In this document: positions 56,901-64,000 of the stretch, piece after piece | How the letters are laid out: the number at the start of each line of letters is the position of its first letter | Numbering within the stretch: position 1 is the first letter of the stretch | Assembly: GCA_023362775.1 (NCBI GenBank) | Contig: JALMGJ010000004.1 | Location: forward strand, 49,098,298-49,162,297 | From: Charina bottae | Taxonomy: Eukaryota; Chordata; Lepidosauria; Squamata; Charinaidae | Direction of reading: 5' to 3' | DNA length: 64,000 bases | The notes under the pieces: model-generated | The model's input: the letters and a program-made list of their open reading frames with translations, nothing else | The model's database searches: none | Told to the model about the DNA's origin: nothing | Program-made: the position numbers and the translations under genes

Positions 56901-57476
56901 ATAATATGTAAATTCTCTGGAAGTCCCATTCATACATCTCCAAATGTCTTGTAAATCCAACATCTCTTTCAAGTCGAAAAATGTTTGTGGCAATTTTCCC
57001 TGTGTTTGCTTCACTTCGTTTTGTGACTGTCTATCCAATCTGGGGTAGATTACCCCATTCCAATCCCCCATGAAACACCAATTGTCATAAGTTAAGTCCA
57101 AAAGTTTATCCATCAGGTTTTTATAAAATACTCCTTTATCCATATTCGGTGCATAAAGTCCAACTATCAGTGTTTTAGTTCCTTGTATGTTAATTTCTAC
57201 TACAATGTATCGACCCTCTTCATCAGCTAATATCAATTTTGGGTTTAACTTTGGTTGTACATATAAGACTACCCCTTTAGTTTTTTTATATCCAGCCGAA
57301 ATAAATTCTTCTCCAAGCTGTTTTTGAATCAAATATTTAGTATCTTTTTTACAAATATGAGTCTCTTGTAAACAACTTATGTCCAATTTCTGTTTTTTCA
57401 AAAAATGAAATATCTTTCTTCTTTTTTGTGGAGCATTGGTTCCATTAATGTTCCATGTCAGATATTTAAGTTCCAT
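53979..57476 (-). CDS. L1 ORF2p: endonuclease and reverse transcriptase
   Basis: 1165 codons from ATG at 57476 to a premature TGA at 53979. N-terminal APE-type endonuclease, about residues 1-235: YLTWNINGTNAP, CLQETHI, GLYAPN, MGDWNGVIYPRLD, SRIDMILIS and LSDHNPV carry the catalytic Asn, Glu, Asp and His positions. RT about 450-760: LIPKEQQDLTLTKNYRPISL, HQDQAGFLPKRQIHDNVRN, ALIFIDAEKAFDNLNW, KGTRQGCPLSPLLFILVLEV and the catalytic AFADDLVITLE. Near the C-terminus is the L1 cysteine motif CWKCKKKEGSFYHMWWTC (C-x2-C-x7-H-x4-C). The protein makes and inserts L1 cDNA at T-rich sites. It loses only its last ~80 residues to a frameshift, and its activity is uncertain. Confidence 0.95.
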   Translation of the reverse strand: MELKYLTWNINGTNAPQKRRKIFHFLKKQKLDISCLQETHICKKDTKYLIQKQLGEEFISAGYKKTKGVVLYVQPKLNPKLILADEEGRYIVVEINIQGTKTLIVGLYAPNMDKGVFYKNLMDKLLDLTYDNWCFMGDWNGVIYPRLDRQSQNEVKQTQGKLPQTFFDLKEMLDLQDIWRCMNGTSREFTYYSERFKSHSRIDMILISKNLMMDINKVDILPKTLSDHNPVMLTLKGKRNVFRWRLNESLLRNNDVVDVCKKKLREYFQFNLNKGTNIQTVWEASKAYMRGYFIQYNAQMRKKKQKRIQLILDEIKSKELDLRDKPMDDTLLTQIKFLQKQISMILTQEIETQMKFTKQKYFEYANKPGRWLAYKLRKQRQKNLITNIQHEGKTLVNNTDIQKTFHDYYSKLYKKQDVNLDEIEEYLNKQKLTVLNDQQRLTLNNVITKEELIKAFKKISSGKAPGPDGLSAAYYKCFEEDLCLPLQKTMNYILETGIMPETWKEAHITLIPKEQQDLTLTKNYRPISLLNNDYKIFTTILAERMKNILKDFIHQDQAGFLPKRQIHDNVRNIVDVIEYLDQHYDKQAALIFIDAEKAFDNLNWPFMFKVLENMDFGGNFIKWIKSIYTPQFAKIIVNGEFSKACEIQKGTRQGCPLSPLLFILVLEVLLRDIRQDDGIHGIKVKKEVYKLRAFADDLVITLENPLEGIEILIQKLKDFGSLAGFKVNLQKTKVLTENMDHHQQEKLKEITGYSMEEKVKYLGVYLTTKNVKLFKNNYIPLWMDIKKDLEHWEKLQLSLLGRISAIKMNVLPRILYLFQTLPILASEEPFKQWQRDISKFIWQGKKPRVKYKVLQDSKERGGLGLPDLKLYYAACCLVWIKEWIVLKNEKLLNLEGHELRYGWHGYLWYDKVKVNVDFKNHYIRRSLLRIWNKYKLILCYKRPLWISTQEAFYRTEVRNKDKWLTYKDFLKKEQGQYIIKSIEELVSEGYSFQWLSYMQLVEKFKLDKKDLEFEQTKSEFEIQLCETDDHLIAKMYKLLLKGEMVEEQVKDCMIKWAKNIGHNIQIQQWEDMWTKGLKFTLCYNLKENFYKMMYRWYMTPQKLSKMYGNVSNLCWKCKKKEGSFYHMWWTCEIAKKFWTQIHALMQNILQIRVPFKPEFFFTGNN

Positions 57477-57490
57477 TGGTGTTTTATTCT

Positions 57491-58558
57491 TTAAAATCCC
57501 TTTGTTAAGTCCACACCTGTAGCTCCTTTCTCAGATAGATCTTCAGTCTTCTCTTTGTCTTTCGATGTTTCTCCTCCTTTTGTCAATTCTCCTTCTGGTA
57601 AACCCATTTCTTTCTTGTATTTCTCTAAAAAAGCTTTTGCTTTTAAAATGGAAGTTATTTTGAATCTCTGTCCTTTGAACTCAAACGATACGCCTTCCAA
57701 TTTTTCCCATCTGAATGAAATACTATGTTGCCTTAATTTGTCTGTAAGGAAAGAATAGTCTTTTCTTTTCCTTAATATTCTCAAGGGAATTTCTTTTAAT
57801 ACAATTATTTCCTTCCCTTCTATGTTTAATCTAGTATTATAATGTTTCCTTAAGATTTGCTCTTTTGTCACTTTTCTTACAAAATATATCAATATGTCTC
57901 TAGGGACTTTTCTTTCCTTAGCATAACGTAAGTTTACTCTGAATATCTTGTCTATCTCCAAATCTAAATCTTGTTCTCTTGTCTCCAAAAATTTAGCCAA
58001 TTCAAAAATCATCCTTTCTCTCACATTTTCATCTACTTGTTCTGGAATTGCTCTAAATCTCAAGATGTGCTCCTTCTCTCTCATTTCTGCTAAAGCTGTG
58101 ATATCTAGATTATGTTCAATCTCTTTAATAGCATATTCTGATTTATCTTCTAATTTTTGCATCTGGCTTTGCGTATATTTAAGTTCTCCTGACAGAGAAT
58201 TGACCACTTCCTTAACTGTTTGAATTTCTTTTTTAAAATCTTGCTTAATCTCTCGGGTTATTTCTTTCTTCATATCGTCCATTTTTTTGTCTAATGCTGT
58301 AATCTGATCTTCCATCTGCTTCGTGGAGTCATCCATTTTCTTATTTATTGCTGTATTCTGATCATCCATTTTCTTATTTATTGCTGTATTCTGATCATCC
58401 ATTTTCTTATTTAGTGTTGCAACAGCTTCTAATATCTTTTTCATTTCTGGTAATAAAGCTTCTGAGGCAGATGTAGCAGGTGTAGCAGAATCAATAGGTG
58501 GTCCTCCAGTCTCCTTCTTCTTCTCCTTCTCCGCCCGTCTCGTTCCCAAAGACGCCAT
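57491..58558 (-). CDS. L1 ORF1p, RNA-binding chaperone
   Basis: 355 codons from the ATG at 58556-58558 (ACTATGGCGTC context reversed; MASLGTRRAEKEKKKETGG). An in-frame Met at 58613-58615 would add a hydrophobic leader atypical of ORF1p, so I prefer the downstream start. Order: a basic N-terminus; a coiled coil built on repeated KKMDDQNTAIN units (about residues 55-150); an RRM-like domain (ILRFRAIPEQVDENVRER, DKIFRVNLRYAKERKVPRDI); and a basic C-terminal domain (VLKEIPLRILRKRKDYSFLT). In L1s it trimerises and coats L1 RNA. It is intact and ends 14 bp before the ORF2 ATG. Confidence 0.93.
   Translation of the reverse strand: MASLGTRRAEKEKKKETGGPPIDSATPATSASEALLPEMKKILEAVATLNKKMDDQNTAINKKMDDQNTAINKKMDDSTKQMEDQITALDKKMDDMKKEITREIKQDFKKEIQTVKEVVNSLSGELKYTQSQMQKLEDKSEYAIKEIEHNLDITALAEMREKEHILRFRAIPEQVDENVRERMIFELAKFLETREQDLDLEIDKIFRVNLRYAKERKVPRDILIYFVRKVTKEQILRKHYNTRLNIEGKEIIVLKEIPLRILRKRKDYSFLTDKLRQHSISFRWEKLEGVSFEFKGQRFKITSILKAKAFLEKYKKEMGLPEGELTKGGETSKDKEKTEDLSEKGATGVDLTKGF
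58331..58411 (-). repeat. 33-bp tandem repeat coding for ORF1p coiled-coil units
   Basis: Two perfect 33-bp units (58331-58363, 58364-58396) and the start of a third code for the 11-residue unit KKMDDQNTAIN. Diverged units continue toward 58270. Copy number sets the length of the coiled coil. Confidence 0.88.
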
Positions 58559-59759
58559 AGCCCTGCAAAAAAGAAGAAAAAAGGGAGAAAAGGGGAAAAA
58601 AGCACCATATAACAATATAACAATAATTATTTAAAAAAGGGGAAAAAATTAAAAAAAAAAATTTTTACAAATAATAAAAAGAAAAAAGAAAAGGTGAAAA
58701 AACAAATATCCAAAAGGTTAAGAAAAAAGAAAGAGAGAACTAGAATTTTTTTTTTTTAAATAGGCTCCTTTAAAAATTTTCCTCTTAGGTCATTTATAAT
58801 CCCTTATATATAAAAGTCCACAGTGTTTCAAAAGATAAAAGCCTAGGACTTTTTGTTCTCCTGTAGTCAAAATCAAAGATAAGAATAGTAAATATTCCCA
58901 GGGTTTCGCCTTCCCACTTGTAATTCTTCAATCCAACCACAAGCCAAAAAGAAAAAATGTTGCTAGAGACATGTAAAAAAGCCTCTACTTTCCATATAAT
59001 AATCCAATAATCCAAATTAAACGTTAAATAACTTGACTTTTTCAGAAAAATAAATCCAAACAGAGTTCAAAGTTCAGAAAGAAAAAGAGGAACTTGTATA
59101 TATAAAAGAATTTTTAATAGGGTTCTTTTTTTTTTCCTTTCAGGCAGTAATCCCAACATCAAAGTCTTAAAAAATAAAGTATTAATCACTCCATTTAAAT
59201 CCAAGCTTTAATATAATATTCCAGAGAACAAAAATAGAAATACCAATAGTTGTCCATAAGTAAGAAACTCAAGCCAAACTGAAATAATAGTAAAAGTCAC
59301 TTTCACTTCTAGCAAAGCCACTTAGCTTCTCTTCCCACCGTTTATTCTTCCATTAACAAGAAAAAAATATAGCACCAGCAAATATAAATCAAGTCCAGAT
59401 ACAAATCTTAGCACTTAATAAAAAATAATAATATTTAAAAGTAAAAAAAAGTGACTAAAAGCCTGATCGGGCCAGCTACTTATCTTTTCGAATCACGGCT
59501 GCTGCAGAGCCCCGTTTTTTTCCCCAGTCTCCTTTCATTGCTCCATCTCCCTCCTCCCGCAGTGGAAATTACGGGAGTCGGGGGAGAGCAGTTACTCCAG
59601 AGACCCTTTGTGGTTGATCTTCTGATCACACTCTCTTCGAGTGTGATTTTTCCAGCGATTTTCTTCTCCCAAATCGCTGCAAACAGCTTAGCCGTGGAAT
59701 CGAGGCTAGGAGCCCCGGTTCTTCGCTGCGCTCCGACCAGTACCCGGAAGTGAAAGTGT
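58559..59759 (-). promoter_or_regulatory. L1 5' UTR with CpG-rich promoter-like start
   Basis: From 59759 down to about 59460 the DNA is GC-rich with CpGs (GGAAGTGAAAGTGT at the outer edge, CCCGGTTCTTCGCTGCGCTC), unlike the A/T-rich remainder and the flanks. L1s carry their internal promoter at this place. GGAAGTG resembles an ETS-type site. Promoter activity is inferred. Confidence 0.6.
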
Positions 59760-59776
59760 CCAACAATCTAATTTTT

Positions 59777-62700
59777 GATGGTGATAGAATCCAGAAAAAG
59801 ACAAAGATGATGAAAGTACATAAGAGACTCTCCTTTAAGTAGCCAAGCTATGGCCGCTAAACTGATAGTAAGTTATATAGCATTAATGGACAATACACAT
59901 CAAAGCTCCAGATTGTTCAGTCACTGACTTCTCACTGAACCTTAATAGATTTTGTTATTTATGAGGTGCAGCCAGAGCAGTTATCCATCTTCTGGGAAGT
60001 GAGAAACAGCCTTAACTTCATGTACTTTGCATTGATGTGCCACTGAAATTGCAGCACAATATGGATATGTTTGGAGCTCCCATGCCTTACATCCATCTGT
60101 GCTGAAATCCTATCCCATTTAATCAGCAAAGTGTTTATCACAGAATGAAAAGAGGTAAATGTCACTCTAAAAGCCTGTAAATTTAACAGGGAATCAACAT
60201 TATGTGTTTACTTAGCCATGTTGGAAACCTAGATATGTTGTAGGCATGAGCACAAAATAGAAAAGGTGTTTTATTTCAAACTTTGGTAGATGAACCATTT
60301 TAGACTGCATTCTCTCAAAACAAAAATCACAATGTCAAAAAAGTTCCTTTTCTGAACAGAATAGAACATTTTAAATTTTCTACTACAGGTGGGGTGTTCC
60401 TCCATGCTGTCTGGTATCTACCACTTGTCCCACAGAAAAAAATGGTTACTTTTTAAATGAAAATATGGTTTAAATTCTCATAGGAAATCATTAAGCACAC
60501 TTTTCTCCCAGCTCATCTACATAAATGGCAACAGAAGTCCAGCAAAGAGCATCTTGATTCATTTCAGTTCAACCCATGGACCACAAGAGCAAGAATAGTT
60601 ATTGTCTTCTATTAGCTTGTGAGTTTTCTGCTTTATTAGTGAATAAGAACAGTGTACACCTATGCATTTTGCAACAACCCAATAACATTCTATCCAATCA
60701 AAGCAGCATAGTCTTTTTATTTAGCATGCAGCCTGAAAACTCAACATCAATACAAGTATGCATACATCGCATACAATAACATTGCACAGACCTTTGCAAT
60801 TACTTAGTGCCAAGACAACACAAAACAGCATATGGCAGCACATACAAAACAGTGCTCCTGAAGTCTAATTTTCCTTCAGCACAGGTTTTTGGCAGTGGTG
60901 GTTGTTTCTTAAGTACACTTGCAGTATTTGGCAAGCAACCAAGCAGCCGAAAATCACCTCTGCAGCTGCTTCTTTCTCCCATGCATCTCCCCATGTCTCA
61001 GCCAGTAGGGGTAAGGAACTTATCTGTCCTACTTTATTGGCTTTGATGAAAAGATTATTATTTTTTCTTTAAAAAATACTGACAAACCAACAAACCACTT
61101 ACACAATTCAAGAGTTTTGGAATACTGAAAACAAACCTTTTAAAACATGCCCATTTTGTCTAGTACTCAGAAGAGACATGCTTTATTCTGAAGTTAGAAC
61201 ATAACTCTCAAAGCACAGGTTTCAGAATATTCTCAGTTTCAGTAATTTCAGACTTCGAATGCTTCAAATTGGGGAGCACATCTCTACTTTTTAATGATTA
61301 GAATGTATGTAGAGATGCTGATGTTCTTCTGAGTTAAACAAGCCAATATCCTCTTCCTTGCCACTTAACGTTTTGTTTTATTTTGTTTTGTTTTGTTCAA
61401 GTCCAATAAACTTCCTTGATGGACTGTCCTGTGCTTTTATGTGGTTTTCTGGGCAAAACCTTTCTTTTGTCACTTTCTAAAATCCCCATGCTACTTTTGA
61501 ATTCTATAGCAATGCTTCCCTGCTTCTGCTCTGGTGTGTCTGTTTCAGCTGACAAACAGATTCATTGGCTATTTATGCAAAGGAATCTATATTCTTATCC
61601 TTCTTAATAAAGAAAAAAAATACAGAAGAGAAAAGTTCACAAAAAGAGCACACAAATTGTTTAAGCTTCTATGAGCATAACAAAGGCTCCTAAAGGGACT
61701 TCTCTGATTCATTGTAGTGTAAGCTTTTGTAGACTACAGTTTAATATATCAAATGAATAAGCCTCTAGTTCCTAGTTATTTCTGTGGTAAAACTACCAGT
61801 TAAGGTGCCCCAAGACTTCTCAAAGAAGAAATAAAGATACCTTATAGGCTTCCTTAACCAACTGAAATAAAGAGATAGAGCTCCCTACATAGATGGATGA
61901 TCAGCCTCTGCTTGAAGGCCTCCAGGAAGAGAAAGCCCATTACTTATCTAGGTAATCACTTCCATTGTCAGAAATGTTAAGATGTTTCTCCTAATTTTCA
62001 ATAAATGTACAGTCCTGTAACTTAAACCCATTGGATCCCATCATATCCTCATTAGTATCAGTGAACATTTTCCCCTCCTGAACTTGATGGCCCAAGTGTT
62101 TGAAGAGAACTGACAGGTTTTTCCCCCTTATGCAGGAATAGCATACTAGTTTCTTTCAACTGTTCTTCATTTATATGTCTGCCCATCTATATAAGAAATT
62201 CTGAGCAGCAAAGTAAAAAACAAAACATTCCAGAAAAAACAAAACAAAAAAATCCCCTCCGCAACCCCAACTTTTTTATATTTTAGTACTTGGCCTAATT
62301 CCTAAACTTAATACTATTCTAATTGTTGTTTCTCATGGATGTCTCATTCAAATATTGCTAGTGTGAATCATTAGCATTGTCATTCTTCACTTGCAGATCC
62401 CCCAAATCTTTAGAAGTTACATTTATAAATTAGTCAGAAGGATGAATGCATCTTATCTTTACTATACACCTGTGTAAATGTATGTATGTCCATGCAGCAA
62501 CAGGCAGAATAAACAACCAGAGAATGTAGCATGGAGGTTAGCTAAAAGCAATATGAAACAACTGGATCTTGCAAAGTGACTTCTGCAGGTACATGAATAA
62601 GTGAATTACAAGCATGGGTTAGTATCCTTATTAGGCACTTATCTCTATTTATCTACTTCCTTCTTGGAGAAACAAAGTTTTGTGAAATAAAGAGGTAAGA

Positions 62701-63066
62701 ACCCAATAAGTATACGGACACACACAGAGAGAGGGGGGGGGGGAGAGGAGAGAGAGAGAGAGAGAGAGAGAGATACCGAGACATACACACATACAGAGAA
62801 AGAGGTGGTGGTGGTTTGCTGCCTCTCTAGATTCTTATCTAATAACTGTTGGAAGTATCACCATTACCAAGACATTAAAGTCCATTAGCGCTTAAGATAA
62901 ACCACTTAAGTTTTCTCAAACTTTGTATTACAGCCCAGGAGGGTTGCAAGAAAATTTAAGGTGATTGTACCACCAAAGCTGAGATTCAAATGTTCTTTGC
63001 TCTCTCCATCCTTGCCCATGAAAATGACACTAGGTAACTAGCTCCTGCCTTCTTTCTCCTTGACTT
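59777..63066. other. no gene recognised; simple repeats
   Basis: Holds the last remnant of the old CR1/L2-like block just after the L1, a TTTTG run at about 61373-61397 and a GA-rich tract at about 62727-62772. Many short ORFs exist, but none has a recognisable product. Confidence 0.5.
62727..62772. repeat. GA/G-rich simple repeat
   Basis: (GA)n with an internal G10 run. Confidence 0.9.
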
Positions 63067-63068
63067 TT

Positions 63069-63631
63069 GTTGTTGTTGTTCAGTCGTTTAGTCGTGTCTG
63101 ACTCTTTGTGACCTCATGGACCATAGCACGCCAGGCCTTCCTGTCCTCCACTGTCTCTCGGAGTTTACTCAAATTCATGTTCATTACATCGGTGCTGCTA
63201 TCTAACCATCTCATCCTCTGCCGTCCCCTTCTCCTTTTGCCTTCAGTCTTTCCCAGCATCAGGGTCTTTTCCAGTGAGTCCTCTCTTCACATTAGGTGGC
63301 CAAAGTATTTGAGCTTCAGCTTCAGCATCTGTCCTTCCAATGAGCAGTCAGGGTTGATTTCCTTTAGGATTGACTGATTTGACCTCCTTGCAGTCCAAGG
63401 GACTCTCAAGAGTCTTCTCCAGCACCACAGTTCGAAAGCATCAATTCTTCGGCGCTCAGCCTTCCTTATGGTCCAACTCTCACAGCCATACATTACTACT
63501 GGAAAAACCATAGCTTTAACTATACGGAACTTTGTCGGCAAGGTGATGTCTCTGCTTTTTAATATGCTGTCTAGGTTTGCCATAGCTTTCCTCCCCAGGA
63601 GCAAGCGTCTTTTAATTTCATGGCTGGGCTA
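63069..63631 (-). mobile_element. Bov-B LINE 3' end, subfamily A
   Basis: The minus-strand ORF fragment MLLGRKAMANLDSILKSRD … KAMVFPVVMYGCESW … RVPWTARRSNQSILKEI continues to the C-terminus at the left edge with its reversed AAC tail. Nearly identical to 39161-39675. 5' truncated near 63631. Confidence 0.92.
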
Positions 63632-63639
63632 AAAGCAGA

Positions 63640-64000
63640 CTTGGCTATGCCTTTCTGAAAAGGTTGGTAGGGAAGTTTGAGCCTGCCCTAACCAAGAATG
63701 AAGATGCTGCAGGCCTTCACATCTATAACACCTGAATGGCAGAGCTTCAAGTGAGGATCCATGGTGAACTACTGTAGATGTCCCAGAAGGAGCGAGGACA
63801 GCATTGCAGTAGATATCGGCAGCCAGATGGCGAATTCTGGCTGGCGCAGTCTTTCTGGAAAAAGGAGAGATCATGAGATCACCCACCTCCATGCCAGACA
63901 GTTGCTCCTCATGAGTAGACTGCAGGAACTGAGGTTTTTGTGGTTGGATCATTAGTTGAGCAGCTGGAAGTCAAGGGATTTCAACCAAGCTCACAGCCAT
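63640..64000. other. window end, unassigned
   Basis: Moderately GC-rich sequence with overlapping ORFs on both strands (about 107 and 64 codons) and no recognised motif. It may be part of another repeat that continues beyond the window. Confidence 0.3.

Larger units (their letters stand above)
53441..59759 (-). mobile_element. full-length L1 retrotransposon with TSD
   Basis: CCAACAATCTAATTTTT is duplicated at 53428-53444 (merging with the poly(A), read as T on the plus strand) and 59760-59776. On the minus strand the order is a ~1.2-kb 5' UTR with a CpG-rich start, ORF1, a 14-bp spacer, ORF2, a ~260-bp 3' UTR and poly(A). A 6.3-kb size and both ORFs nearly intact mark it as a recent insertion. 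It lies antisense to STS in intron 5. Confidence 0.95.
42196..64000 (+). other. STS intron 5 (open-ended, at least 21.8 kb)
   Basis: No sequence matching the expected next exon (the segment following EEMDWSVG in sulfatases, with its ThrSerAsp-Gln/His-Gly metal site) was seen. The stretch is filled by Bov-B, L1, CR1/L2-like and SINE insertions. 43220-44900, 45200-46700 and 59900-63060 contain no gene or repeat I recognise beyond short simple repeats. Confidence 0.65.

Noticed and set aside
42196..64000. Downstream STS exons
   Set aside because: I looked for the segment following the EEMDWSVG exon and for the conserved C-terminal motifs on the + strand and found none.

Overview
This window is vertebrate genomic DNA, almost certainly from a squamate reptile (lizard or snake; I cannot choose between them). 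The reasons are the repeat fauna: Sauria-type tRNA SINEs whose tail matches the Bov-B LINE, many Bov-B (RTE) LINE copies, CR1/L2-like LINE ends, a full-length squamate-type L1, a Penelope-like element and GATA-class microsatellites. There are no bacterial genes, operons or CRISPR arrays.

The only host protein-coding gene I can support is on the + strand: five coding exons of a membrane-anchored sulfatase closest to steryl-sulfatase (STS), at 28636-28781, 30815-30936, 34059-34181, 35042-35465 and 42059-42195. All exon junctions have AG/GT borders and join in frame, giving 317 codons: signal peptide, calcium-binding aspartates, the formylglycine cysteine motif, the two-helix membrane hairpin and the catalytic Lys and His of the N-terminal half. 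The remaining ~45 % of the protein is not found before position 64000, so the fifth intron is at least 21.8 kb.

1-28 kb, upstream of STS, is a repeat mosaic. It holds decayed LINE reverse-transcriptase pieces (0.9-1.2 kb; 9.6-12.6 kb), a tiny retro-insertion carrying telomeric repeats (1.6 kb), a 5'-truncated Penelope-like element with RT and GIY-YIG domains and a hammerhead-ribozyme-like tail (4.2-5.6 kb), a 1.27-kb element with hAT-sized target duplications and a ladder of internal palindromes (8.25-9.52 kb), SINEs, a TA-flanked MITE, and a Bov-B copy split by a CR1/L2-like insertion (26.5-27.4 kb). 28.6-42.2 kb is the STS gene; its introns carry MITEs, a long inverted repeat, GATA arrays and a perfect 22-bp hairpin.

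42-64 kb is STS intron 5. It holds a full-length but broken Bov-B (46730-49901, 12-bp target duplication), a 5'-truncated L1 (52212-53170) and, in the opposite orientation, a 6.3-kb full-length L1 (53441-59759) with intact ORF1 and an ORF2 broken only near its C-terminus by a one-base homopolymer difference. Most of the large elements are dated relative to each other by clean target-site duplications readable in the sequence.
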